From assembly GCA_002720975.1 (NCBI GenBank), contig PBIX01000008.1, positions 1 to 35,197 on the forward strand: DNA of 35,197 nt. Reading direction: 5' to 3'. The notes below the pieces were generated by a model. It was not told where the DNA came from and made no database searches. It saw nothing but the letters and a program-made list of their open reading frames with translations. This document shows, piece by piece, positions 1-8,424 of this stretch. The stretch's first letter is position 1. The number at the start of each line of letters is the position of its first letter. The stretch comes from Planctomycetota bacterium (GTDB taxonomy: Bacteria > Planctomycetota > UBA1135 > GCA-002686595). A program made the position numbers and the translations under genes.

Positions 1-930
1 CACCACCTTCAAGGTATTCGCCCGCTGTTTGAGAGCGCCGTTTCTCGCCTGACTGCGTCAGCAGGTCCGAACAGCCGGTTGACACTCCACGCGCGCTTGA
101 ATCAGGCCGTTGGCGAAGGGCTATGCGATCGGCATGCGAATAAGCAGGTCCTTCTCAAGGAATTGCTGGTGGACCTGGAACACAATCTGCCGCCATCCGA
201 CCCCATCCGCTTCACGGCACTTCGGGGTCTGTACGAAACCTACCAGTACCAGGGCCGCTTTGAAGAAGCTGGTGAGTTGATGGCACAACGATGGCGATCC
301 TATCTTGATGGTCTCGGTCCCTCACTTCCGCTCGCCTTCCGTGACTTACATGACCACCTCAGGAGGTGGCCATTGGTTTCTCCTGGCGCTCATTGTTCCG
401 ACCTGAGCAACCTGATTGAGGCTTTTGTGCGAGCTTGCAGCACGAGCCCATTGGCCGGTGCAGAGGAGGCTGCACTCTGGGTTCAGGCCATGGCGGATCG
501 GATTCAGGCCGTGCGCAACGGAGACCCGGAACGGGTCATGGAATTGCACGAGGCGGCGAGCATGCCCCGGTTGCCCATGGCGTGGTTCGAAACCCAGTGG
601 GTTCCCAAGAATGAAGTGGGCGAGTTGACCATGGAGAAGCACGTCTGGAAGAATCGGGATGTGTACACCGCGGGCCCAACGCTCTATCTGTCCATGGCCC
701 TATGTCGGGCCGGTCGCTTGGATGAGGCGCGCGCCAGTCTTGCCCAGCTGCATCCAATGGAAATAGACGAGCCCCGCAGGCAATATTTCATCGCGCAGAT
801 GGCCTTTGCCAAGGCAAGGATCATGCAGGCGGGTGGAACCCCGGGCGGCGTCGAAGAAATCCTGGCCACTTCAGATGGAATTGAAGACTTGATTCCCCTG
901 ATGCGTGCCATCTTGAGCAGTGACAGCTGA
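1..930 (+). CDS. Helical-repeat (TPR-like) protein, 5' end outside window
   Basis: The reading frame is open from base 1 with no stop. The first start-like codon (TTG at 79) has no ribosome binding site, so this is most likely the C-terminal 309 residues of a larger protein whose start lies upstream. The visible part is soluble and mostly helical, with two stretches resembling tetratricopeptide helix pairs: one around L-Y-E-T-Y-Q-Y-Q-G-R-F-E-E-A and one around M-A-L-C-R-A-G-R-L-D-E-A. No catalytic motif, signal peptide or membrane segment is visible. TPR arrays of this kind often form the C-terminal half of bacterial Ser/Thr kinases or regulators, but nothing here identifies the missing N-terminus. 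The stop lies 24 nt before the convergent stop of the next gene. The function is unknown. Confidence 0.7.
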   Translation, partial: HHLQGIRPLFESAVSRLTASAGPNSRLTLHARLNQAVGEGLCDRHANKQVLLKELLVDLEHNLPPSDPIRFTALRGLYETYQYQGRFEEAGELMAQRWRSYLDGLGPSLPLAFRDLHDHLRRWPLVSPGAHCSDLSNLIEAFVRACSTSPLAGAEEAALWVQAMADRIQAVRNGDPERVMELHEAASMPRLPMAWFETQWVPKNEVGELTMEKHVWKNRDVYTAGPTLYLSMALCRAGRLDEARASLAQLHPMEIDEPRRQYFIAQMAFAKARIMQAGGTPGGVEEILATSDGIEDLIPLMRAILSSDS

Positions 931-953
931 CGCCTCTTCGATCCAAAGACCTC

Positions 954-2426
954 CTAACCGGGATCAGGACCGAAGCAATAGAGGGCGCTCTGCGAGCGCA
1001 CGACCACGTGTTGTCCTGCGACGGCGGGAGTAGACCAGACTTCTTCGTCCACGCTTCCTGCTGAGACTTCTTCCCAGCCCTCATCGGCATCGAGGAGCAG
1101 GAGTTGGCCGGACTGGCTGGCCAGGAGGATGCGGTTGCCCGCAGCTACGGGTGACGCGTAGTAGGCGTCGGACTCACCCACCCGTCCACGCTGAAGGACC
1201 TTTCCCGTGGCCGCCTCCAGGGCGGTAAAGATTCCCCCGCGCTTGACCATGTAGATGGTCCCATCCAGTAGGAGCGGTGAGGGAACGTCCGGCAGTCCGC
1301 GCCGGTCGTCCGCGAACCAGCGGACATGGGTGTCCGTGACGTTGCCAGTGCCACCGAGCTGGATGGCGAAGAGCCCACCAAGGGCGCGGGTGGTGGCCAA
1401 GGCATAGTCCCAGTCGGCTGAATCCAGGCGCAAGTCCCCATCCAGGTCCAGAATGAACCAGATCTGCTGGACGAGCTCGTGGTCCCACTCTTCCCGATCC
1501 AGGAAACCGTTGCCGTTTTCGTCGCGCAGCTCGAGCAACTCTTCAAAGGTGCCACTGAACTTCGGGACTCCCATTTCTGAAGTAGGGAGCATGAAGGAGT
1601 TGACTATGCAGAGGTCTCCATCGATCACCGGGACCGCTTTCGTCTGCCAGGCTCCGCCATCGATCCACCACAGCTTCGACCCATCACGCAACGAGTAACC
1701 TGCTATCTGGAATGAGCCCGAGACGATGATCTGAGCCTCGCCCGCCGCGGGGGTGTAGAGGGTCGGCGTGGAGTAGGAATGCGTGACGTTGTTGCGCTCC
1801 GTGCGCCAACGCTCCTCGCCTGTCGTGGCATCGAGGCCCACCAGGAATGACCCGGTGTCCTGATCGATCATCTGAATCAGCAGGCCTTCGTGCACCAGTG
1901 GGGAAGTGGCCAGACCATGAGGGATGTTGATGATGCCCAGATCCTTGCGCCACAGTTCCTGACCGGCCATGTCGTAGGCAATCAGCCCAGCATGATGGAA
2001 TAGGGAATAGACCCGCTCCCCATCCGTTACCGGCGAAGGCGCAGCTGGTGAGTTCGCACCGGGTCGCTTGCCGTCATATGGCAGGCTGGCTTGCCATTGA
2101 ACTTCACCATCGTTGCGGTCAAGGCAAAGCGTGAAGAGCTGTTCTTTGTCGGCCCCTGTGATGAACACTTGATCTCCACAGATCGTGGGCGAGGAGTAGC
2201 CTTTGGGGATCTCGGTTCGCCATAGGAGATTGGTCTCCATGTTGAGAACGTCCGGTAGCTCGGCGTCCATGGCGATCCCTGCGCTGTTGTTGCCGCGGAA
2301 TCCACCCCACTCGGGAGGCTCAGGAGTGGAGACTTCCTGGGGCTCTGTGGGAGCTTGTTGGGCGAGGGGGCGGGCGGGTTGAGGTGCGCAGGAGATGCAC
2401 ACGAGTAAAGGCAGGGGGAATCTCAT
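954..2426 (-). CDS. Secreted PQQ-type beta-propeller protein with embedded EF-hand pair
   Basis: The start is taken as the ATG at 2426 (490 aa). The frame extends to a TTG at 2441, but the ATG begins a compact signal sequence (M-R-F-P-L-P-L-L-V-C-I-S-C) that may end in a lipobox-like Cys. After a Pro-rich linker comes E-W-G-G-F-R-G-N-N, the usual opening of planctomycete-type PQQ-like beta-propellers. Blade motifs with the Trp of PQQ repeats follow (G-E-V-Q-W, G-Q-E-L-W, G-E-E-R-W, G-S-K-L-W). At about residues 302-338 two consecutive EF-hand loops interrupt the propeller: D-E-N-G-N-G-F-L-D-R-E-E and D-L-D-G-D-L-R-L-D-S-A-D. The fold is known from BamB and quinoprotein dehydrogenases. No catalytic residue set proves PQQ binding, so an extracytoplasmic scaffold or binding role is as likely as an enzyme. 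It lies 170 nt downstream of the esterase gene on the same strand. Confidence 0.85.
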   Translation of the reverse strand: MRFPLPLLVCISCAPQPARPLAQQAPTEPQEVSTPEPPEWGGFRGNNSAGIAMDAELPDVLNMETNLLWRTEIPKGYSSPTICGDQVFITGADKEQLFTLCLDRNDGEVQWQASLPYDGKRPGANSPAAPSPVTDGERVYSLFHHAGLIAYDMAGQELWRKDLGIINIPHGLATSPLVHEGLLIQMIDQDTGSFLVGLDATTGEERWRTERNNVTHSYSTPTLYTPAAGEAQIIVSGSFQIAGYSLRDGSKLWWIDGGAWQTKAVPVIDGDLCIVNSFMLPTSEMGVPKFSGTFEELLELRDENGNGFLDREEWDHELVQQIWFILDLDGDLRLDSADWDYALATTRALGGLFAIQLGGTGNVTDTHVRWFADDRRGLPDVPSPLLLDGTIYMVKRGGIFTALEAATGKVLQRGRVGESDAYYASPVAAGNRILLASQSGQLLLLDADEGWEEVSAGSVDEEVWSTPAVAGQHVVVRSQSALYCFGPDPG

Positions 2427-2596
2427 GGGCGCATCATTCAACCGCGGTGTGGGTCACGCCAGAGGGGGCGGGTCTACTTGCGTGATTCCTACACGCCAGG
2501 CGAGAGATCAGGACACAGGGGAGTGAACTGGGCGAAGGAGTTGCGACCCGACCTACAGCTCAGGGAGGTGCCTGCGTGAATCGACCGGAAAGTTGA

Positions 2597-4807
2597 TCAG
2601 CGGCTCAACAGGTCCATGACCGAGAAGTAGATAACCGAGAGCCAAGCATCCTTGCCCGCAGGGGTAATGTGCAGAGCATCGCCGGCCATGTTGTCATTGG
2701 GTCTTTGGCGGACGTCCAAGAACGCCATGCGCAGATCTACGTAAAGAGCCGATTTTTCCTTGTTGAGAGACTTGAGCTGGTCATGGATTGCATTGATGCA
2801 GACGCGCCGTGGATCATCAGGTGTGGCGCCTACGGGGAAAGGACCACAGACCACGACCTTGGCCTGGGGTTCGTGCTCGCGCAGTGAGGCCACCACGTCC
2901 TTGATGCCTGCTACGGTTTCATGTGCTGTGTGCCCTGCAGCCGCCACGTTGTTCACACCGATCTGCAAAACGATGACCTTGGGATCCATGAAGGCCAAGG
3001 CGCCGTGCTCAATGCGATACAAGAGGTGCTCCGTGCGATCACCGCTGACCCCTAAGTTGATCGCCTTGGAGGGGCCGAAGTCGCGGTGGAAGGGCCCGGT
3101 TCCTTCGGTGTGAGCCACGCGATCGCCAGCACCCGAGAGAGACTGTGTAATGGAATCCCCCAAGAAGACCACCGTGGCCTCCGGGTGTTCACGACCAAGC
3201 GTCTGCAACTTGGCCAGTTCGTCCCACCAGGTTCCGCCGCCCCAGCCCGCTGCGCTGCCCCTGTACTCCGCGGAGGGCACAGCCCGGACGGTGGGCATCG
3301 CCGAATGGCCCAGTACGGTCAGGATCGAGCGGCGCAAGGAGGCGGGGGGGTGTACGCCATGAGGGTGGTGCTTGGCTCCTGGCTTGGGCCAGCGGTAGAC
3401 GGGGCCACCGCGCCGCTCCCAGGCCAGCGCCAGACGCAGGCTGTTGCGTGCCGGGGGAACGACCTCATCCGCCAGCCCCACGGCGACGAACAGAGGCACT
3501 CCCTCCTTCGCCGGTCGCTGAGACTTGGCGATCAGTTGGTCACCCTGGCGCATGCCTTGCTCTTCATCCCAACCCCAGGCCTCAAGGGCCTCAGCCCACT
3601 CGGCCTCCCTGCGGTGTCCGTCCTTTCCCCCTGGCCAGGTGGAGAGGTCAAAGACCCCGTTGTCCACATATAAGCCAGCCGTCTTCTTGGGGTTGGCGGT
3701 GGCCCAGTGCAGAGCTGGCATGCCACCCCGGCTCATCCCCATCAGAACAGGCCGACCTGAGAGCCGTGGGCCACCGTCCTGGCGCATGAGGTCGTAGAAC
3801 TCCCTCATGCGCTGGAGTGCTTCGGGGCTTCCATAGAGGCCGGCCACGTCTACGTACGCCAGGTACATGCCGCGATCGAGGAGCTCCAGTTCGAGGGCCG
3901 GCTCATGCCCAAAGAACCGCATGCGCCACAGCCACGGGCGACCGCGCAGTCCCTGGTGGGGGGCGACAAGGATGCAGGCAGCCCCTGACCGAGGCAGATT
4001 GAAGTCCACGCGCTCAAATCCGTGATAGTCGCTCGTTGTGACATTGAGGAGGTTCGTCTCAAGCTCTCCGCCCAGGACGGTCTTGCCTGATGAGGGGAGG
4101 TCCTTGCTCCGCTTGGCGAGGATCGCTCCAGCGAGTCGCTGCGCCAAAGCCCTTGCACCGAACGGCGAGGTGTGAACCCCATCCACGGTTTCATTGGCTG
4201 TGAACACACGCGCGAGATCGTGGTACTCGATCGCCTCCTTACCGCGGGCGACCTGCTGCAGGGCTGGGCCAATCTGCTCCAGGCGCGGCGCGCGCTCTGC
4301 AAGGTCGGCCTGTCGCTCGGGCGCCAGTCCCGAAGCATTCGGAAACATGGGCGGTGGTGAGCAGAGAAGGATGCGTACTTCTTGGTTGTCTTCGCGCAGG
4401 GTTTGCACCATGGCCCGCGCATCCTCTTCCAGGTCGGCTGCGTGTTCCCAGTTTGTACGCTGACCGTTCTGGCATGTGTCGTTTGTTCCGAGAACGATGA
4501 GGACGATGTCGGGTTTCCAGGCCAGGACCTCTTCCCAGGCTGTTGTCCTCACGTAGGGTTTGTCCGCTGCTCCGAGTAGGGTTGATCCTCCTACCCCGAA
4601 GTTTCGCACTTCAAAGTCACGGCCCAGGAGATAGCCGAGCTGCGCGGGGTAGTGGTTCTTCTCGCGTGCCGCGACCTTGCTTCCGTAGGTGATCGAGTCG
4701 CCGATGCAGGCGACCTTCTGGGGTGCTTTCTCCAGCGGCGGTGGCACGGATCCTGTGCCCGTAGAGAGTGCAAGAGAGGCCAGGAGCAGGGGGTAGAGCA
4801 TGGGCAC
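2597..4807 (-). CDS. Three-domain secreted esterase: SGNH - alpha/beta hydrolase - SGNH
   Basis: This 736-residue exported protein has a short signal peptide (about residues 1-20) and three hydrolase domains. Domain 1 (about 30-235) is an SGNH/GDSL hydrolase with G-D-S-I-T (Ser38), the block II Gly in N-F-G-V-G-G, Asn109 in G-T-N-D, and Asp209/His212 in D-G-V-H. Domain 2 (about 255-505) is an alpha/beta hydrolase with nucleophile elbow G-M-S-R-G-G (Ser359), acid Asp447 and a His-rich segment at 480-486. Domain 3 (about 515-736) is a second SGNH domain of the PAF-acetylhydrolase type: G-D-S-I-T (Ser552), N-L-G-V-S-G-D, G-V-N-N and D-A-L-H (Asp710/His713). All three catalytic sets look intact. 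Such enzymes usually remove acetyl or other acyl groups from polysaccharides or small esters; the substrate is unknown. It is transcribed divergently from the HEAT-repeat gene. Confidence 0.88.
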   Translation of the reverse strand: MPMLYPLLLASLALSTGTGSVPPPLEKAPQKVACIGDSITYGSKVAAREKNHYPAQLGYLLGRDFEVRNFGVGGSTLLGAADKPYVRTTAWEEVLAWKPDIVLIVLGTNDTCQNGQRTNWEHAADLEEDARAMVQTLREDNQEVRILLCSPPPMFPNASGLAPERQADLAERAPRLEQIGPALQQVARGKEAIEYHDLARVFTANETVDGVHTSPFGARALAQRLAGAILAKRSKDLPSSGKTVLGGELETNLLNVTTSDYHGFERVDFNLPRSGAACILVAPHQGLRGRPWLWRMRFFGHEPALELELLDRGMYLAYVDVAGLYGSPEALQRMREFYDLMRQDGGPRLSGRPVLMGMSRGGMPALHWATANPKKTAGLYVDNGVFDLSTWPGGKDGHRREAEWAEALEAWGWDEEQGMRQGDQLIAKSQRPAKEGVPLFVAVGLADEVVPPARNSLRLALAWERRGGPVYRWPKPGAKHHPHGVHPPASLRRSILTVLGHSAMPTVRAVPSAEYRGSAAGWGGGTWWDELAKLQTLGREHPEATVVFLGDSITQSLSGAGDRVAHTEGTGPFHRDFGPSKAINLGVSGDRTEHLLYRIEHGALAFMDPKVIVLQIGVNNVAAAGHTAHETVAGIKDVVASLREHEPQAKVVVCGPFPVGATPDDPRRVCINAIHDQLKSLNKEKSALYVDLRMAFLDVRQRPNDNMAGDALHITPAGKDAWLSVIYFSVMDLLSR

Positions 4808-5077
4808 ATCCTAACGCTTCGGCTCCCTGATCTCCGTCTGCAACACCTCCGGGCCCCCTGCCCACAGGATCGCCTACCAGTCCTGCAGCCTCGAGCGGGA
4901 TATCGGCTCTAATGGTGAAGTGCTCTCCCCCTGGGAAAGCGCCAAACAAATCCATTGCGAATAGCCTAGCGCGCCCGACGAAGTGGCCTACAGGGAAGCC
5001 GTTACCCTCCACAAGCCGGGCGTCTCCGACTCCTCCTGCCTCACCTAGATCTCCCTCCACCCACGCGATCAGTTTCC

Positions 5078-6553
5078 ATGCGCTCACTCATAGTCTGCAC
5101 CATCCTCTCGCTTGCCCCCGGCACAGTCCCCTCGGGTGGGATCGAGTGGCAGGCCTCCTACGAGTTGGCACTGACCCAGGCCAAGGCCGAGAACAAGGTC
5201 GTGTTCGTGGCGGTCAACATGGATGGTGAGCGCGCCAATGAACGCATGGTCAGGGAGGTCTATCGCGACAAGGTGATCACCAAGCTCGCAGGTGAGACGA
5301 TCAATCTGGTGTCGTCCAACAACACCCATGGCTCCGGTAAGGCTTGTTCGCGCTTCGGCTCCATCTCCTGCGTTGAACACCGGCAGGTGGACGTGCACGT
5401 GCGCGCGAACGTGTTGGCGCCCGATGCGGACGGATTCGTGATTGCTCCACAGCACGTGTTCCTCGCACCGGACGGTAGCCCGATACTCTCAGTGCCCTAT
5501 GGTGTGACAGAGGCCGAGTTGGAGTGGTGCTTCGTGACGGCCCTACGCTCGGTTGATGAGGATCTTCCGCTCAAGATGTCTTCCAAGGCACGGCCTCCGG
5601 CGAGGCTGGTGATGGACGGTGTCTTCGAGGGCGCCGGTGGGGAGTCTTCCCAGCCTCTGACGCGCGAAGAAGCTCTGGACTTGATCAAGGAGCTGAAGAA
5701 GGGTCGGTCGGGAGGCATGCAAGAGAAGATCAAGCAGTTGGCAACGGCTGATGAGCCGGAGGCGCGTGAGTTCCTGACCTCGATCCTGCGCGCTGGGCGT
5801 GGTGGAGGTGGTAGGCGTGGTGGTGGTGGTCGTGGAGGCGAAGATCGGCGAGGGGAGTTGCTGCGTTGGATCGGTGCGCACTCGCCCCCGAGCTACTGGG
5901 AGGTGGCAGCAGAGTTTTTGAATGCCGGGGAGGAGGAGTTGCGTGCCGAGGCCGTTGTGGCCATGGAACAGCTGGGCTCCCCCGACTCCCTGCGCGAGGT
6001 GTCCGGCCGGGTCGGCAAGGAGAAGGACCCCCAGATCAAGAAGAACCTGTATCGCGCCCTGGGTGCCGTGGGCAGTGACGATAGCCGTGCCCGCACCACA
6101 CTCCTGAAGCGTGCACGCGACGGGCGCGATGAATTGCTCCAAGCCAACGCACTAATGGCCCTGGGCACCCTGGCTCCCGATGAGGACATTGATGACTTCT
6201 TGCGCGAAACAGTGGCTGAAGAAGAAGAAAGCGCCCAGGTAGCGGCCTTGCTGGCCATCGGGCTGACCCGAAATGCGGAGTGGGTTGAGTACCTGGATGG
6301 GTTGCCAAAGGATCCGACCTTGAGACGCCGTACCAAGGCCATCGAGGTTTCGCTTGGGGTTTTGAAGGGCGCCCCCCTGTCCACCATGGAGGTAACTGTC
6401 ATGGCGGCGGGGTCCGACCAGATCCCGCGTGAGCGGATCTTTGGTGGATCTGTTCGCCGCACGGGTGGCAAGCCCGACAAGGGCAAACGCCCTCCGGCTG
6501 GCGGAGAAGATGATGCCAGTGAAGACGGGGACAACGCCGCCGGCAACCTCTAG
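5078..6553 (+). CDS. Exported thioredoxin-fold / HEAT-repeat protein
   Basis: This 491-residue protein has a likely N-terminal signal (M-R-S-L-I-V-C-T-I-L-S-L-A-P-G). Residues about 23-155 resemble the thioredoxin-like domain of DUF255/thioredoxin_7 proteins: the A-x-A-E-N-K-V-V-F-V strand, a helix, and A-P-Q-H-V-F-L-A-P-D-G near the cis-Pro position. The redox C-x-x-C is replaced by N-M-D-G-E-R-A-N, so it is unlikely to be an oxidoreductase. A Gly/Arg-rich linker at about 239-258 (repeated R-G-G) leads into a HEAT-like helical array at about 260-420, and the tail is acidic and disordered. Tight RBS evidence is absent: the leader before the ATG is pyrimidine-rich. The family architecture suggests a periplasmic protein-binding scaffold; the partner is unknown. 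It converges on the GNAT gene with a 10-nt gap. Confidence 0.75.
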   Translation: MRSLIVCTILSLAPGTVPSGGIEWQASYELALTQAKAENKVVFVAVNMDGERANERMVREVYRDKVITKLAGETINLVSSNNTHGSGKACSRFGSISCVEHRQVDVHVRANVLAPDADGFVIAPQHVFLAPDGSPILSVPYGVTEAELEWCFVTALRSVDEDLPLKMSSKARPPARLVMDGVFEGAGGESSQPLTREEALDLIKELKKGRSGGMQEKIKQLATADEPEAREFLTSILRAGRGGGGRRGGGGRGGEDRRGELLRWIGAHSPPSYWEVAAEFLNAGEEELRAEAVVAMEQLGSPDSLREVSGRVGKEKDPQIKKNLYRALGAVGSDDSRARTTLLKRARDGRDELLQANALMALGTLAPDEDIDDFLRETVAEEEESAQVAALLAIGLTRNAEWVEYLDGLPKDPTLRRRTKAIEVSLGVLKGAPLSTMEVTVMAAGSDQIPRERIFGGSVRRTGGKPDKGKRPPAGGEDDASEDGDNAAGNL

Positions 6554-6563
6554 GCCTTTGAGA

Positions 6564-7373
6564 TCAGCCAGAGTGCTGAATAAACGTGGCGTGTGCGAAG
6601 CTCGGATTGAAGCCCAGGCGTCTCGCATTGCGTTCGGTTGCGATACCCGTCAGGGAGGACACGGTGATCCACTTGGCTCCCGTCCTTGCAGCGAACTCCA
6701 TGCGATGAGCCATCAGGTGCGTTTGGATTCCGCGACCGCGAAACTCGGGCAGGACACTCGTTCCAATAAGGCAGGCCTGCTCGTCCAAGGTCTCCAGCAG
6801 GCCTCCTCCAACCGGGGTGCCATCCCAGAACGCCAAGAAGGGCGTACAGCGTGGGTGCTCGACCACGCGCCGGGTTATCTCTGCCATGCCTCCGGGGCTC
6901 TTGTGGTCGTGTTCCATGAAACCGGAGGTTGACACCTCAATGAACACATCCACTTCTGCGGGAAGGGGCTCGCGAATCTCCAGCTTCTGGTCCGGAGGGC
7001 CCCAGGGCCCAATCACCGGTGTCGAGGGCGTGGGCAGGTCTCGGGCCAGGACCGTCAGTATTTCACACAGTTCAAAGTGACGGGACTCCAACCCCTTGAC
7101 CAGAGAAGGGTGAGTGCTTGGGCAGGCGGACACTCTGGGTTTCGCGCCGCGCTCGCGATAGAAGTCCACCAACCGGTTCAACTCGTCGTCGGCGACCGGG
7201 CCATCCAAGCCCATGGCATTGGCTTGGTTTGACCAGCACCCGGGGCGTGAGTAGCACATCCACCCCCCTGCAATCGCCTCGGATTCCAAGGCAACTTCAG
7301 AGATGCTCAACGCCATGCGGCGTTCTTCCAGTGCGGACAGTTCTTCGGGGGGGAACTCCATAGCCGACACCAT
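6564..7373 (-). CDS. GNAT-family N-acetyltransferase
   Basis: The C-terminal half is a GNAT acetyltransferase. It has the acetyl-CoA binding motif A in G-T-S-V-L-P-E-F-R-G-R-G-I-Q-T (R-G-R-G-I pyrophosphate loop), followed by the helix and the A-T-E-R-N-A-R-R-L-G-F motif B segment typical of N-acyltransferases. The first 130 or so residues are less conserved and may form a second, degenerate GNAT-like fold, as in tandem GNAT proteins. The frame stays open to 7535, but this would overlap the divergent gene. The start is therefore placed at ATG 7373 (269 aa), with GGAGGA 14 nt upstream, or at ATG 7361 (265 aa). There is no signal peptide, so it is cytoplasmic. The substrate amine cannot be told from sequence. 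Confidence 0.82.
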   Translation of the reverse strand: MVSAMEFPPEELSALEERRMALSISEVALESEAIAGGWMCYSRPGCWSNQANAMGLDGPVADDELNRLVDFYRERGAKPRVSACPSTHPSLVKGLESRHFELCEILTVLARDLPTPSTPVIGPWGPPDQKLEIREPLPAEVDVFIEVSTSGFMEHDHKSPGGMAEITRRVVEHPRCTPFLAFWDGTPVGGGLLETLDEQACLIGTSVLPEFRGRGIQTHLMAHRMEFAARTGAKWITVSSLTGIATERNARRLGFNPSFAHATFIQHSG

Positions 7374-7488
7374 GATGGGCCAAAGACTCCTCCATGGGCA
7401 GGAAAGAACCGTGGGCGATGCAAAAAAAGACTGACCCATGATGAGGGCTTGCGGGCTGACCGGGTCACCCCCAAGATCTTCAGCGGCC

Positions 7489-8424
7489 ATGACTGCTCCC
7501 GCGCCCCATTCACCCGCCTTGGAGATCTCGTGCACGACTTGTGGTGCACGGGTTGTTGTCGAAGAGGATCTGCGGACCGCCGAGTGTCCCTATTGCGCTT
7601 CACCACACGTCGTTGAACGCCCGCCTCAGGCCGGACGACCTGATCCTGTCTTTGTTTTGGCGTTCACTCTCGATCGCGAATCAGCGACGAGCATTGTGAA
7701 TTCGTGGATCAAGACTCGCGGACCCTTCGTCAAGAGTGGCCTGAAGGAAGGCGTGCTGGAGCGTACGCGCGGGGTGTACCTGCCGAGTTACCTGTACGGG
7801 GCACGGGCACATGCCAACTACACGGCCAAGATCGGGGAGAACTACACGGTCACTGTCACCTACACCACCACGGACTCCAAGGGTCGGTCAGTGACACGGA
7901 CACGAACGGAGACGCGCACCGAGTGGCGGGATCTCGCAGGGCGCTATGAGCGTTACGTCACCGACACACTTGTCACCGCCTCGAAGGGCATTGGGAACGA
8001 CGAGCTTGAGTCGGTGGAGCCGTTCGACTTGCGGGCACTGCGTCGCTACAGCTCCGATCTGCTGGCGGGATGGATCGCCGAGGAGCCTTCACTGGCTGCG
8101 GATGAGTGCCGTCAGACGGCGCAGTCCGAAATGCGGGAGAGCATCGGGCAGGACCTCGCCGCCTTCATGCCAGGCGATTCGTCGAGCAATATTCGAGCCG
8201 ACGTGGCCTTCAGCGACGAGGTGTCGCACCTGGTCTTGCTGCCGCTGTGGGTTTTTGCACTTCGCTATAGCGAGGACGAGGAACCGATTCGGATCGTCAT
8301 CAACGGCCAGAACGGTCAGGTGGGCGGTCGCCTGCCCATCTCTTGGGCCAAGATCGGTGGAGTCGTCCTCTTCAGCCTATTGGCCCTGGCAGCCTTCTTC
8401 GTCGTCGTGGGGGTGTTCTCATGA
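7489..8424 (+). CDS. Zinc-ribbon protein with C-terminal membrane anchor (paralog 1)
   Basis: Starting at ATG 7489 (311 aa), the N-terminus carries a single zinc ribbon with Cys15-x2-Cys18 and Cys33-x2-Cys36. A conserved central domain follows, beginning D-P-V-F-V-L-A-F-T-L-D-R-E-S-A, with a Thr-rich beta segment T-V-T-V-T-Y-T-T-T-D. Then P-I-S-W-A-K-I-G-G leads into one hydrophobic helix that ends the protein (about 285-311). The predicted form is a tail-anchored inner-membrane protein with a cytoplasmic zinc ribbon. The frame could begin at ATG 7438, but those 17 residues are low-complexity and would narrow the divergent promoter region. Its stop overlaps the start of its paralog (ATGA), so the two are translationally coupled and likely work together. 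Similar proteins are usually annotated only as zinc-ribbon domain proteins; the function is unknown. Confidence 0.75.
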   Translation: MTAPAPHSPALEISCTTCGARVVVEEDLRTAECPYCASPHVVERPPQAGRPDPVFVLAFTLDRESATSIVNSWIKTRGPFVKSGLKEGVLERTRGVYLPSYLYGARAHANYTAKIGENYTVTVTYTTTDSKGRSVTRTRTETRTEWRDLAGRYERYVTDTLVTASKGIGNDELESVEPFDLRALRRYSSDLLAGWIAEEPSLAADECRQTAQSEMRESIGQDLAAFMPGDSSSNIRADVAFSDEVSHLVLLPLWVFALRYSEDEEPIRIVINGQNGQVGGRLPISWAKIGGVVLFSLLALAAFFVVVGVFS

